From NCBI GenBank assembly GCA_002721995.1, contig PBMF01000013.1:39460-88469 (forward strand): a DNA stretch of 49,010 nucleotides. The letters run 5' to 3'. A program made the position numbers and the translations under genes. This DNA is from Chloroflexota bacterium. GTDB lineage: Bacteria > Chloroflexota > Dehalococcoidia > Lucifugimonadales > UBA3495. The notes under the pieces were generated by a model. The model was not told the DNA's origin. It did no database searches and saw only the letters and a program-made list of their open reading frames with translations. Position 1 is the stretch's first letter, and every line of letters begins with the position of its first letter. Below, piece after piece: positions 25,622 through 34,838 of the stretch.

Positions 25622-26059
25622 CTAGAAGAGAGGGACTACCGAGCCCTTCTTGCGGTACTGCTTGTCTTCCGAGGTCCCGGTGGCGGCGAAGTCGCAGGCG
25701 ATGCGGTAGATCCGCTCCATCTCTTTGTCCACGGAACGCTTGAAGAAATAGGGAGGCACCCAGACGCCACCAAAGGCGGCCACCACTTCCGGATAGTCGT
25801 CGATCACAAAATCGGGCTCGAAGGGGACGCCCAGCTCTTCCAATCGCTCGTTGAAGTGGTGGGTCGGCTTCTCGTAGACGCCGCTCACGTACTGGTTCAG
25901 CTCGAATTTGTTGACGACCTCCCAACGCTCCCCCATTCCTGACCAGATATAGATTTCGTGGTTTTCGTCCAGCAGTGCCTGGAATGTTTCCTTGGTACCT
26001 GGCCTCAGGCTATTGTCCAGACCAAGTATGGTGTAGTCCACATCGAAGAAGATCTTCAT
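25622..26059 (-). CDS. HAD-superfamily hydrolase-like protein
   Basis: 145 residues. Motif I F-F-D-V-D-Y-T (Asp6, Asp8) opens the protein; motif II is W-S-G-M-G, and the acidic pair of motif IV is F-V-I-D-D-Y. There is no large cap insertion, so it is a small C0-type HAD phosphatase or a nucleotidase-like protein. The gene lies 46 nt upstream of mutL and 142 nt downstream of the ArsC-like gene. Substrate unknown. Confidence 0.82.
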   Translation of the reverse strand: MKIFFDVDYTILGLDNSLRPGTKETFQALLDENHEIYIWSGMGERWEVVNKFELNQYVSGVYEKPTHHFNERLEELGVPFEPDFVIDDYPEVVAAFGGVWVPPYFFKRSVDKEMERIYRIACDFAATGTSEDKQYRKKGSVVPLF

Positions 26060-26119
26060 GGGCGGGTATTGGGCCCTCTTTGTCTAGGATTTCTTAGAGA
26101 AAGATAATTCCGAATCAGG

Positions 26120-26125
26120 ATTATA
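26120..26125 (-). promoter_or_regulatory. Possible -10 element upstream of the HAD gene
   Basis: A perfect TATAAT on the minus strand, about 60 nt before the ATG at 26059. No convincing -35 hexamer stands at the right distance. Confidence 0.3.
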
Positions 26126-26201
26126 GACCAGCCGCCTGACAGGTTCCCTGTCCTATCAATACGGTTATGTAAACAAATTGGATGGTTCAAGGCCAGCCGG
26201 A

Positions 26202-26561
26202 TCATTTGGCGGCGGCTATCGCCTCTTCCATGGCGGCGTTACCGCCGCCCACCACCAGTTTGCCGCCGATCTTCATCATGGGCCGGCGGACCAGTTTGGG
26301 CTCCTGGAGCATCAGGTCGACCATCTCATCGTCGGAAAGGTCTTTATCGGCCAGACCCATCTTCTTCAGGCTGGGAGAACGCCGGGCGAAGATATTTTCC
26401 GTACCGGCCATGGCGGCCAGTTCCCGCAACTCGGCTTCGCTGAAGGTGTCCTTAAAGTAGTCCCGGTCGGTGACCTCGATGCCATTTTGCAAGAGCAACT
26501 CCCTTGCTTTACGGCAGGTCGATCAACGGGGCCACCAGTAGAATTCCACGCTCTGACTCAT
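26202..26561 (-). CDS. ArsC/Spx-like thioredoxin-fold selenoprotein, in-frame TGA read as selenocysteine
   Basis: Read from the ATG at 26561 through a TGA at 26525-26523, this gives 119 residues, the normal ArsC-family length. The N-terminus is MSQSVEFYWWPR, then U at 13, then STCRKARELLLQNGIEV. In relatives this is the P-x-C-x2-C-R-K-A segment, so UGA replaces the catalytic cysteine and gives U-S-T-C. The distal motif LVRRPMMKIGGKLVVG, which holds the conserved arginine-proline, is intact near 90-105. GGAGTGA precedes the ATG. Read from any later start the protein would lose its first strand and active site. Spx-type regulators, arsenate reductases and YffB-like proteins share this fold; the exact role is open. 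It lies between mutS and the HAD and mutL genes. Confidence 0.86.
26494..26525 (-). promoter_or_regulatory. Candidate bacterial SECIS element after the TGA of the ArsC-like gene
   Basis: Reading leftward from the TGA (26525-26523), AGCAA (26508-26504) pairs with TTGCT (26498-26494) around the loop GGGAG. The loop starts 19 nt after the TGA and begins with G, which matches the bacterial SECIS pattern and the spacing at the UGSC gene. Confidence 0.7.
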
Positions 26562-26658
26562 GGATCACTCCAAGGGGAGGAGAAAATCCCCGGCGTATTC
26601 TATACCCAAGTTTCCCGTTGGGAAAGGGGGGAGATTTCCCGATAATCAGTCTCCTGTA

Positions 26659-29238
26659 CTAATCCCTGCTCTGGGCCTCTTTCTGCAGTTCGTACAGTTT
26701 GTTTATGGCCTCAAGGGGCGTCAGATTGGGGATGTCCAGCTTCTTGAGGGCCTCCTCCAATCTTCCGTCGCCGTTGAAGAGGACCATCTGTTGGGACGGC
26801 TCCCCCTTGGGCCCCCTGGTTTTCCTTCCCTTCTCGGCGCTCTGTTCTTCCAGGTCTCCCAGGACCTCCCAGGCCCGGTTGACCACACCCTGGGGCAGTC
26901 CCGCCAGCTGGGCCACATGCACGCCGTAGCTCTTATCGGCCCCGCCGGGCACGATCTTGTGCAGAAAGACCACACTGTTGCCCTCCTCGGTCACCGCCAC
27001 GCTCTGGTTCCTGACGCCGGGGAGGCTGGCGGCCAGGCGGGTCAGCTCGTGGTAGTGGGTGGCGAACAGGGTCTTGCAACCCAAACGCGGGTCGTTGTGG
27101 ATGTGCTCAATCACCGAGCGGGCGATGGACAGGCCGTCGTAGGTGCTGGTGCCCCGGCCGATCTCGTCCAGTATGACCAGGGACCGGGGGGTGGCCTGGT
27201 TCAAGATGGCCGCGGTCTCCACCATCTCCACCATGAAGGTGGACTGGCCCGTGGCCAGGTCGTCCTGCAGCCCCACCCGTGTGAAGATGCGGTCCACCAA
27301 CCCGATCTTAGCTTCACTGGCGGGCACAAAGCTGCCGATCTGGGCCATGAGGGTGATGATGGCCACCTGCCGGATGTAGGTGGACTTGCCCGCCATGTTG
27401 GGGCCAGTCAGCACCATCACCCTGGTCTCGTCGTTGGACAGGTCAACGTCGTTGGGCACATAGGAACCGGTATCCAGTACCCTTTCCACCACGGGGTGGC
27501 GGCCGTTGGTTATCTTGATGGCGCTGCCCATATCCAGTTTGGGGCGCACGTAGCCGTTCTCCACGGCCGCGTCGGCCAGCCCCGCGAAGACGTCCACCCT
27601 GGCGATTGCCAAGGCCACCCGGCTGATCGCGGCGGCAGATTGGGCCAACTGCCCGCAGACCCGGCGGTAAACGGCCCGTTCTGCCTCTTCCAAGCGCTCC
27701 CGGGCGTTCAAAACCAGGGACTCGTATTCCTTAAGTTCGGGGACGATGTACCGCTCGGCGTTGGTCAGGGTCTGGCGACGGATGTAGTCGTCTGGCACCT
27801 GGGCGGCGTACACCTTGCTGACCTCGATGTAATAGCCGAAGACCTGGTTATAGCCCACCTTCAGGCCCTTGATGTCCGTCCGCTCCCGTTCTCGTTGCTC
27901 CAGTCCGGCGATGAACTGCCGGGCGTTGGTGGAGGCGTTCTTCAGTTCGTCCATCTCCGGAGAGAATCCGGGCCGGATGATGTTGCCCTCGCCCAAGTTC
28001 CCCGCCGGGTCGGGGGAGATGGATTCCTCGATGAGAGAGCAGGCCTCCGGCAGGGGCGTCAGATCGGCTTGGAGCCACTCCACAGCGGGGGCGTCCAACA
28101 GTTCCCTCAGGCTGGGCAGGCCGGAGAGCCCGTCTTTCAGGGCGATGAGTTCCCTGGGCACCACGGTCCCGGCGACTATGCGCCCCAATATGCGCTCAAC
28201 ATCGGATACCTTGCCCAGGTTTGATATGGCGGAGGTGCGCTTCAGTCCGTCCAGAAAGAAGTGGTCCACGGCGTCCTGGCGCTGTTCCAGGGTCTGTAGA
28301 TCCAATAACGGCTGTCCCAACCATTGCCGGAGGAGGCGGCCGCCCATGGGGGTCTTGGTGCGGTCCAGGGCCGTCAACAGGGAGAGCTCTCTGTTCTCGT
28401 CGCGGCCCGCGGCGAAAAGCTCCAGGTTGCGGCGCGTCTGGGGGTCCAAAGCCATGTAGTTGCCGGCGAAGTAGACGGAGAGGTTGGCCAGCTGCAACTT
28501 GGCGGCCATCTGGGTGCGGGACAGATACGCCACAATGGCCCCTGCGGCGCCCACGGCCAGGTCCATGCCCTCACAGCCAAATGACTCCAGGGTGAGGATG
28601 CCGTACTGGTCCAACAGCGCCTGGCGGGCCGGAGCGGGCTGGAAGGAGCGGGCCTCGACTTCCGTTAGTTCAAAACCTGCCCCCGTAGCCTCTGGCGCCC
28701 ATTCCGGTCTCCCATCGGACTCGGCCACCAGCACCTCGGCCGCGGCGATCCGTTCCAGTTCCAGGGGGAGTTCGTCCCGGCCCAGTTCCGTGGCGGCGAA
28801 TTGGCCCGTGGAGATGTCCACATAGGCCAGACCCACCCGGTTATCCCCCTCGCAGACAGCGGCCAGAAAGTTGTTGGTCTTCTGGTCCAGGATGGAGGAT
28901 TCGACCACGGTGCCGGGGGTGATAACCCGCACCACGCCACGGTCCACCAGGCCCTTGGAGGCGGCGGGGTCGCTGAGCTGCTCACAGATGGCGACTTTGT
29001 GGCCCTTCTTGACCAGCCGGGCCAGGTAATTGTCTATGGAGTGGACCGGTACCCCGGCCAGGGGCACTTTATCGTCGCCCTTGCCCATGCTGCGGGAGGT
29101 AAGGGTGATCTCCAATTCCTTGGCGGCCAGCTTGGCGTCGTCATCGAAGGTCTCATAAAAATCGCCCATGCGGAACAGCAGAATAGCGTCCGGATGGGCG
29201 TTCTTGATCTTCAGATATTGGCGGCGAATCGGCGTCAC
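26659..29238 (-). CDS. mutS: DNA mismatch repair protein MutS
   Basis: 859 residues from a GTG at 29238, chosen because MutS proteins open with the equivalent of T-P-[IM]-R-R-Q-Y; the frame stays open to 29271. The mismatch-reading motif F-R-M-G-D-F-Y-E-T-F lies near 24-33, the clamp and lever regions follow, and the ATPase core has GPNMAGKSTYIRQVA, ILDEIGRGTSTYDGLS and ATHYHELT. It recognises base mismatches and recruits MutL. In contrast to the usual adjacent mutS-mutL pair, two small genes, one a selenoprotein, separate them. Confidence 0.97.
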   Translation of the reverse strand: MTPIRRQYLKIKNAHPDAILLFRMGDFYETFDDDAKLAAKELEITLTSRSMGKGDDKVPLAGVPVHSIDNYLARLVKKGHKVAICEQLSDPAASKGLVDRGVVRVITPGTVVESSILDQKTNNFLAAVCEGDNRVGLAYVDISTGQFAATELGRDELPLELERIAAAEVLVAESDGRPEWAPEATGAGFELTEVEARSFQPAPARQALLDQYGILTLESFGCEGMDLAVGAAGAIVAYLSRTQMAAKLQLANLSVYFAGNYMALDPQTRRNLELFAAGRDENRELSLLTALDRTKTPMGGRLLRQWLGQPLLDLQTLEQRQDAVDHFFLDGLKRTSAISNLGKVSDVERILGRIVAGTVVPRELIALKDGLSGLPSLRELLDAPAVEWLQADLTPLPEACSLIEESISPDPAGNLGEGNIIRPGFSPEMDELKNASTNARQFIAGLEQRERERTDIKGLKVGYNQVFGYYIEVSKVYAAQVPDDYIRRQTLTNAERYIVPELKEYESLVLNARERLEEAERAVYRRVCGQLAQSAAAISRVALAIARVDVFAGLADAAVENGYVRPKLDMGSAIKITNGRHPVVERVLDTGSYVPNDVDLSNDETRVMVLTGPNMAGKSTYIRQVAIITLMAQIGSFVPASEAKIGLVDRIFTRVGLQDDLATGQSTFMVEMVETAAILNQATPRSLVILDEIGRGTSTYDGLSIARSVIEHIHNDPRLGCKTLFATHYHELTRLAASLPGVRNQSVAVTEEGNSVVFLHKIVPGGADKSYGVHVAQLAGLPQGVVNRAWEVLGDLEEQSAEKGRKTRGPKGEPSQQMVLFNGDGRLEEALKKLDIPNLTPLEAINKLYELQKEAQSRD

Positions 29239-29301
29239 TACCCAACCCCTGGGACTACACCTTTGGACCACACCGGGCCGTTCAGATTACACCGGCCATT
29301 C

Positions 29302-29329
29302 TACTCCCAAATGATACCCAATGGGAGTA
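29302..29329. repeat. Inverted repeat upstream of mutS
   Basis: TACTCCCA (29302-29309) and TGGGAGTA (29322-29329) form a perfect 8-bp inverted repeat with a 12-nt spacer, about 64 nt upstream of the mutS start. It could be an operator or the end structure of the upstream transcript. Confidence 0.4.
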
Positions 29330-29395
29330 TCCAGGGGCCACCTTTCCATGGGTAACCTTGGGTGGGCCCCCTGGGCTTTATTTGCACTTAGGAAA

Positions 29396-30163
29396 TTAGG
29401 GTTTCCAGAACCGTTCTTCCACGAAGTCCCAGCCCTGGGGCGGGAGTTTTTCCTTCATGTCTTCGATCATGCCGGGGTGGCCGCAGGCGTACACCTTGGT
29501 GTCGTCCTTGGGAAGGTCGAACTTGGCCAGATACTCCTCGGCGATGGTGTTGACCCGGCCGGTGACGCCCTGCCAGGCAGCGTTCCGCTCCTCGGTGGGG
29601 CGGCTGACCGTGGGGACGAACTTCACCGTGTCCGGATACTTGGCGGCCAGTTCGGCGAATTCCTTATCGTAGTGGAACTCGTCCAGATAGCTGGCGCCGT
29701 ACATGATGTAGAAGACGTGGCCGTTATCCAAACCGTCGTGGAGGTATTGGCGGACCATACTGACCGAGGGCGCAACGCCGGTGACGGTGGCCAGTTGGAA
29801 ATGATGATGCCGCTTGGGGTCCAAGACGAAGAGCCCCTTGGCCCGGGGGCGGATGGACATCTTCTCGCCGATTTTCATGGCGAACATCTTGGGGGTAAGT
29901 TCGCCGTCCGGCACCAGCTCAACGAAAATTTCCAAGTACTTCTCATAGGGCGCCGAGACGATTGAGTAGGCCCGTTCAATCTTGTCCAGACCCAGGGTGC
30001 AGTACTGGCCCGGTTTGAAGTTGAACTCCTCGGACACTTCCAGTTTGATGACCATCAGGTCTTCGGTGACGTCTTTACGTTCCACCAACGTGGCGGTTGG
30101 GAAAGACGGGTTGAGAGTCAGGTCCGGTTTGCCTGACTGTCCAGTGATGGTTGTTTCTACCAT
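29396..30163 (-). CDS. Ferredoxin-NAD(P)+ reductase-like flavoprotein
   Basis: 255 residues. The FAD-binding beta-barrel has RAYSIVSAPYE near 84-94 (the R-x-Y-S-[IV] motif), and the NAD(P) domain has VTGVAPSVSMVRQY and Y-A-C-G-H-P-G-M-I, ending with an aromatic residue near the C-terminus (EERFWKP). Such enzymes move electrons between NAD(P)H and ferredoxin or flavodoxin. It lies 61 nt downstream of the nuoG-like gene, so it probably shares its transcript. The ribosome site CGAGGTG precedes the ATG. Confidence 0.9.
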   Translation of the reverse strand: MVETTITGQSGKPDLTLNPSFPTATLVERKDVTEDLMVIKLEVSEEFNFKPGQYCTLGLDKIERAYSIVSAPYEKYLEIFVELVPDGELTPKMFAMKIGEKMSIRPRAKGLFVLDPKRHHHFQLATVTGVAPSVSMVRQYLHDGLDNGHVFYIMYGASYLDEFHYDKEFAELAAKYPDTVKFVPTVSRPTEERNAAWQGVTGRVNTIAEEYLAKFDLPKDDTKVYACGHPGMIEDMKEKLPPQGWDFVEERFWKP

Positions 30164-30224
30164 GGGTACACCTCGGGTTTCGCCTTTGATTAGCGTAACT
30201 TGACTGGGCCAAGTTTCAGCCTAT

Positions 30225-33059
30225 TTAACCGATCTTATTCACGCGCGCCCTTCGTATTTCCAGACCGGGTACTTTGGTGGCCGGTTCCATCTCTTCACTG
30301 CCCTGGAGGTCCACCGCCAGCTGCCCGAAGAGGGACGTGGAGGCGACCACCCCCGCGGGCACAGCCTCGCTTATCTTGGCCAGACCGGCCAGGCGGCCCA
30401 CCTCCATCTCCACTTCGACCTTGCCGCCGTCTTCGATGGACAGCGACCCAGCGTCGGCGGGGTTCAATTCCACCACTTCGTCCCGTTGGATGGTGTTGCG
30501 CCGGCCCTTGACGATTTTCGTCTCCCGGTCCTGCTGCAACAGCACCCTTCCCGGCACGAACCACAGCGGGAAATCACCATTCTCAGGGCCTTCCGCAACG
30601 GTGAACGCCGGCGTGATGGGTTCAGCCCTGTGGTCCTTGAAACCGTCCTCGTAGAGGATTGGCGAACCCTTGCCGTCGGCCTGGATGGGCCACTGCAGAC
30701 CCCGGTCCTCACGGCTGGCGTAGAGCACCTGGGTCGGCTGGGGGCTTTCCAGTTGGGTTTTTAAGACCAGCCCACCCTGATTGGACAAGGTACGGTAGGA
30801 CACTCCGGCATAGACCGGAGTTACACGGGCTATCTCATCCATTGTCTCAGAGGGAGAAGATAGGAGAAAGCCTGGCGCTCCCATCTTGTGGGCCACGTCG
30901 CAGATCACCTGCCATTCGGGCCGTGCGCCGCCCTCGGGGAGGGTCTTGCCCGGCTTGATCCGTTGTATTCGCCGTTCCAAGTTGGTGTAGGTGCCGTTCT
31001 TCTCGGCAAAGGTGGCCCGGGGGAACACCACGTCGGCCAGCTGGGCCGCCGCACTCAAGAAAGTATCGCTCACCACCAGAAATTCCAGATTGTCCAGGGC
31101 GGCCAGGCCGTCACCCAGCTTTCCGTTGCTGAAATTGGGGCTGTCACCGATGACGAAGGCGGCCCTGATGCTGCCCGAGGCGGCGCCTTCCAGTATCTCG
31201 GCCAGGCCAAGGCCGGGAGTTTCGGGTATCGTCGTGTCCCAGAGGGTCTCCAGTTGGCGCCGGTCCTCGGCGTTGGCCACCCTCCGGTAGCCGGGCAGGC
31301 GGTCGGGCACGCACCCCACATCGTAGGCGCCCTGCTCGTTGGCGCCGGCACGCAGGGGATAGATGCCAGCGCCGGACTTACCCAGATTGCCGGTGATCAG
31401 GGCCAGGTTGGTCAGCGCCATGACGCAGTCCCTCGCCAGCGAGGGCTGGATGTTGTCCAGGGCGTAGACCAAAGCGCCGGCCTCGGCCTCTCCATAGAGA
31501 CGGGCCGCTTCTTCAATGTCGTCCACGGAGACCTGGGTCACCCTGGCCACTTCATCCAGGTCCAGTGCGTTCAGTGCATATTGGAGGGTGGCCGGGCTTT
31601 CGCAGTTCTCACTCAGCCAGTCGTCCCTCTGCAATCCCTGGTCGATAACCGACTTCAGGAGCCCACCCAGGAGCATCTCCTCCGTCCCGGGGGCGGGCCG
31701 CAGCCAAACGTGGGCGTAGCGCGTCAGCTCAACCTCACGGGAATCTATGACCACCAGATTGGTGTTCTTCCGGACGGCACGTTTGATGGGCACGCCCACC
31801 ACGTTATGCTCTTCGGTGACGTTGCTGCTGAAGACCAGGATGCAGCCCGATTCTTCCAGGTCCCAGATCGGGTTGGTGGCCCCGGCGTAGCCCAGGGACT
31901 GCTCCAAGCCAAGGGTCAACTCAGGCTGGATGTTGGAGGTCTGGTCCACGTTGTTGGACTTCATGGCCGCGCGGGTGAACTTCTGGGCCAGGTAGTGTTC
32001 TTCATTGGTGCTGTTGGGCGAGGTCAAAAAGGCGAAGGCGTCGCCCGGGTAGTCGGCCAGACGGGTCGCCACCGCTTCCAGGGCCTCATCCCAGGTCGTC
32101 GCCACCAGTTCTCCATCGCGCCGCACCAGGGGCGTCTGCAGACGGCTCTTGTCGTTCACGAATTGGAGTCCGAACTTGCCCTTGAAGCAGGCCTGCCCCT
32201 TGTTGGCGGGGGAGTTGAACTCCGGGACGGCCCGGATCAGGGTGCCGTCTTCGCCGTATTCCAGGTTCATCTGGCATCCCACCGGACAGAGGGGGCAGAT
32301 GGAACGTTCAACCTTGCGCGGCTTCTCCCACTTGTTGTCCCGTTCCACCAGGGCGCCCACGGGGCAGACGTCTATGCAGGAGCCACAGAACTCGCAGCCC
32401 GACTCCAAGAGCGAGGTCCCGAAGGACGTGCCCACCAGCGCCTGTCCGCTGCGCATGACAAAGCCGATGGCGTCGTCGCCCCGGAGTTCCTCGCAGGCCC
32501 GGACACAGCGGCCGCAGACGATGCACAGGTTGTAGTCGCGATCATAGAAGGGGTCGGCCACTTCCAGGGGAATCTGCCGGTACTTGTAGTTGAGCGGCGA
32601 TTCCAGGTTCATACCCAGATAGCGGACGGTATCTTTCAGTTCGCACCGTTCGTTCTTGGGACAGGTCACGCAGCGGTCGTTCACCGACACGTGACGCAGG
32701 CAGACGTTGGTGGGGCCGCAGATGTCGATACGGTGGCAGGTGAGACAGCCGCTGGGATGCTCGGCAATGAGCATCTCCATCACCGACTTCCGGAGATCGT
32801 TGACCTCTGGGGAGCCGGTCTGGACCTTCATACCGTCAGCCACGGGCAGGGTACAGGCGGCCGGGTAGCCCCGCTGGCCCTCAACGCTGACCACACACAT
32901 CCGGCAGGCGCCGTAGGGTTTCATACCGGGGTGATAGCACAGATAGGGTACGTAGACGCCGGCCTCGATGGCCGCTTCCAGCACCATCTTGCCCGGCTGG
33001 GTCACCACCTCTTGGCCGTCGAAGGAGATGGTTATCTGGTCATTGTTTTCCTGGGCCAT
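30225..33059 (-). CDS. nuoG: NuoG/FdhA-type molybdopterin-family iron-sulfur subunit
   Basis: 944 residues from the ATG at 33059, with GAGGG upstream. Order of domains: 2Fe-2S ferredoxin (C-Y-H-P, then C-R-M-C), the His-Cys3 cluster region, two 4Fe-4S clusters (CIVCGRCVRAC and CEFCGSCIDVC), the ICPLCPVGC cluster and a bis-MGD-type catalytic domain. In true formate dehydrogenases the region after N-N-V-D carries a Cys or selenocysteine ligand. Here it reads QTSNIQPELTLG with neither, so molybdenum catalysis there is unlikely and an electron-transfer role like NuoG is favoured. It follows nuoF by 51 nt and precedes the reductase-like gene. Confidence 0.9.
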   Translation of the reverse strand: MAQENNDQITISFDGQEVVTQPGKMVLEAAIEAGVYVPYLCYHPGMKPYGACRMCVVSVEGQRGYPAACTLPVADGMKVQTGSPEVNDLRKSVMEMLIAEHPSGCLTCHRIDICGPTNVCLRHVSVNDRCVTCPKNERCELKDTVRYLGMNLESPLNYKYRQIPLEVADPFYDRDYNLCIVCGRCVRACEELRGDDAIGFVMRSGQALVGTSFGTSLLESGCEFCGSCIDVCPVGALVERDNKWEKPRKVERSICPLCPVGCQMNLEYGEDGTLIRAVPEFNSPANKGQACFKGKFGLQFVNDKSRLQTPLVRRDGELVATTWDEALEAVATRLADYPGDAFAFLTSPNSTNEEHYLAQKFTRAAMKSNNVDQTSNIQPELTLGLEQSLGYAGATNPIWDLEESGCILVFSSNVTEEHNVVGVPIKRAVRKNTNLVVIDSREVELTRYAHVWLRPAPGTEEMLLGGLLKSVIDQGLQRDDWLSENCESPATLQYALNALDLDEVARVTQVSVDDIEEAARLYGEAEAGALVYALDNIQPSLARDCVMALTNLALITGNLGKSGAGIYPLRAGANEQGAYDVGCVPDRLPGYRRVANAEDRRQLETLWDTTIPETPGLGLAEILEGAASGSIRAAFVIGDSPNFSNGKLGDGLAALDNLEFLVVSDTFLSAAAQLADVVFPRATFAEKNGTYTNLERRIQRIKPGKTLPEGGARPEWQVICDVAHKMGAPGFLLSSPSETMDEIARVTPVYAGVSYRTLSNQGGLVLKTQLESPQPTQVLYASREDRGLQWPIQADGKGSPILYEDGFKDHRAEPITPAFTVAEGPENGDFPLWFVPGRVLLQQDRETKIVKGRRNTIQRDEVVELNPADAGSLSIEDGGKVEVEMEVGRLAGLAKISEAVPAGVVASTSLFGQLAVDLQGSEEMEPATKVPGLEIRRARVNKIG

Positions 33060-33110
33060 TGAAAACCCTCTATACCTCACCGGCCCAGCCGGTTGTTTGC
33101 TCGGATTGGA

Positions 33111-34838
33111 CTAGCGGCGGGAGAGCGCCGGAGAGAACCGGGGCAGGGAACAGGTCCCCGTGGGGCACGAATTCTCCACGATATGGGTCTCGAACTCCGG
33201 CCGGAAATAACGCAGGGCCGAGGACACGGGGTTGAACCCCAACTGCCCGTGGCCGCAAAGAGAACCGGCCTGCATGTTCTCGCCGATGCTCCGCATCAGC
33301 GCCAGGTCGTCGTCGGTGCCTTTAAGGTCGCAGATGCGCTCCAGCACTTCCAGCAGGTGGCTCATGCCCATGCGGCAGGGGAAACACTTGCCGCAGGACT
33401 CGTATTGGCAGAAGGCAATGAGGGAGCGGGTGAGGTCCACCACGCAGGTGGTCTCGTCAGCGGCGATGATGCCGCCCGAGCCGACGATCGCTCCAGCCGC
33501 CCGAAGTATCTCGAAGTCCAGAAGGATGTCCACGCTGTCCGCGCCTAAAACCCCGCCCAGAGGGCCGCCGGTCTGGAGCAGTTTCAGCTCCTTGCCGTCC
33601 TTCATTCCCCCGGCGGCTTCGTAGATGACATCCTTGAGGTTGATGCCCAGGGGCACCTCAACCATGCCGGTGTAGGTGAAGGCGCCGGAAAGGCAGAGAA
33701 TCGCAGTGCCGGTGCTGGTGTCATGGCCTATGCCCGCGAACCATTCTCCGCCCCTGGAGACTATCTCCGGCACGTAGGAAAGTGTCTTCACGTTGTTGAT
33801 GTTGGTGGGCTTGCCGAACAGGCCGATCTGGGCCGGGAAGGGCGGCCGGTATCTGGGCATGGAGCGCTTACCTTCGATGGCTTCCATCAGGGCCGTCTCT
33901 TCGCCCGCCACATAGGAATCACCGGTGAGCGCCACCTCAACGTCGTAGCTGAAATCAGAGCCCATGATGTTATCGCCCAGCAAGCCAAGTTCCTGGGCCT
34001 GGCTGACGGCGGCGCGGATACGGTCGATGGGCCCGTCATGCCCGTGCCTGACAAAGATATATCCCTTGCTGGCCCCGGTGGCGTACCCCGCGATGATCAC
34101 CCCTTCCAGCAGGGTGTTGGGGTCGCTCTCCAAGATGTTCTTGTCATTGAACGCGCCGGGGTCGCCCTCCTCGCAGTTGCAGAGCACGTATTTCTCTGGA
34201 GCGGGGTTTCCGGCCAGGAAGCTCCATTTCACCGCGGTTGGAAAGGCCGCACCGCCCCGGCCCCTTAGACCGGAGCCCTTCACCTCTTCCAGAGTTTCTT
34301 CGGCGGATAGGTTGGTGAGGGATTTGTGCAGAGCCTGGTAGCCGCCGTTGGCCACGTATTGGTAGATGTCGGTTGGATCGATATTGCCGGCGTTCCGCAG
34401 GACTATCCGGTTCTCCCAGACACGCATGGGGTGCTGGTTGAGATCGGGAATACCGTCGGGCACAGGGGCGTCACTGCCTTCTTCGGCGATGTACCCCAGG
34501 GCCTTGCTGGTGACCGGCGTGCCGCCCGCGACGTGGAAAGACACGATTTCTGCCACGTCTTCGGGGGCCACGTTGCCGTAGAAGATGCGGTGTCCACCGG
34601 GCAGCAACACATCCACCAACGGTTCGGCGAAACAGAGGCCCAGGCAGCCCACCCGGCTTACCCCGGCGGAAACGCTCTGGTTGGCCAGTTCCGATTCCAC
34701 GGCGGCGACCACGGCGTCGGCCCCGGCTGCTTCGCCGCAGAGGGCGGTGCCGATCCTGATCCAGGGACGCTGCCCGTTGGTCAGTTCTTCCCAGCGCCTT
34801 CCGGCCTCCAGACCTATTTCTAGAAAACTAGGAGCCAT
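33111..34838 (-). CDS. nuoF: NADH dehydrogenase NuoF/HydB-type flavoprotein subunit
   Basis: 575 residues. An N-terminal thioredoxin-like 2Fe-2S domain (residues 1-115) keeps three cysteines (34, 65, 69); the fourth of the usual set is not visible, so its cluster may be lost. Then come the NADH/FMN domain (GRGGAAFPTAVKW, CNCEEGDPGAFNDK), an SLBB segment and the 4Fe-4S motif ESCGKCFPCR with a later C in GSLCGHGQLG. The fused N-terminus is typical of soluble NADH-oxidising modules in hydrogenases and formate dehydrogenases rather than of standard complex I. Its start overlaps the nuoE stop by 11 nt. Confidence 0.93.
   Translation of the reverse strand: MAPSFLEIGLEAGRRWEELTNGQRPWIRIGTALCGEAAGADAVVAAVESELANQSVSAGVSRVGCLGLCFAEPLVDVLLPGGHRIFYGNVAPEDVAEIVSFHVAGGTPVTSKALGYIAEEGSDAPVPDGIPDLNQHPMRVWENRIVLRNAGNIDPTDIYQYVANGGYQALHKSLTNLSAEETLEEVKGSGLRGRGGAAFPTAVKWSFLAGNPAPEKYVLCNCEEGDPGAFNDKNILESDPNTLLEGVIIAGYATGASKGYIFVRHGHDGPIDRIRAAVSQAQELGLLGDNIMGSDFSYDVEVALTGDSYVAGEETALMEAIEGKRSMPRYRPPFPAQIGLFGKPTNINNVKTLSYVPEIVSRGGEWFAGIGHDTSTGTAILCLSGAFTYTGMVEVPLGINLKDVIYEAAGGMKDGKELKLLQTGGPLGGVLGADSVDILLDFEILRAAGAIVGSGGIIAADETTCVVDLTRSLIAFCQYESCGKCFPCRMGMSHLLEVLERICDLKGTDDDLALMRSIGENMQAGSLCGHGQLGFNPVSSALRYFRPEFETHIVENSCPTGTCSLPRFSPALSRR

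Noticed and set aside
26560-28224. Long open frame on the plus strand across mutS
   Set aside because: It is antisense to a well-supported mutS and reads as low-complexity Gly/Val/His-rich sequence, as expected from GC-rich codon shadows.
30225-33059. Formate dehydrogenase with selenocysteine
   Set aside because: The catalytic ligand position has neither Cys nor an in-frame TGA, so the protein is more like NuoG.
30888-33062. Long open frame on the plus strand across nuoG
   Set aside because: Antisense to a confident NuoG-like protein with all its cluster cysteines; no recognisable protein and no ribosome site.
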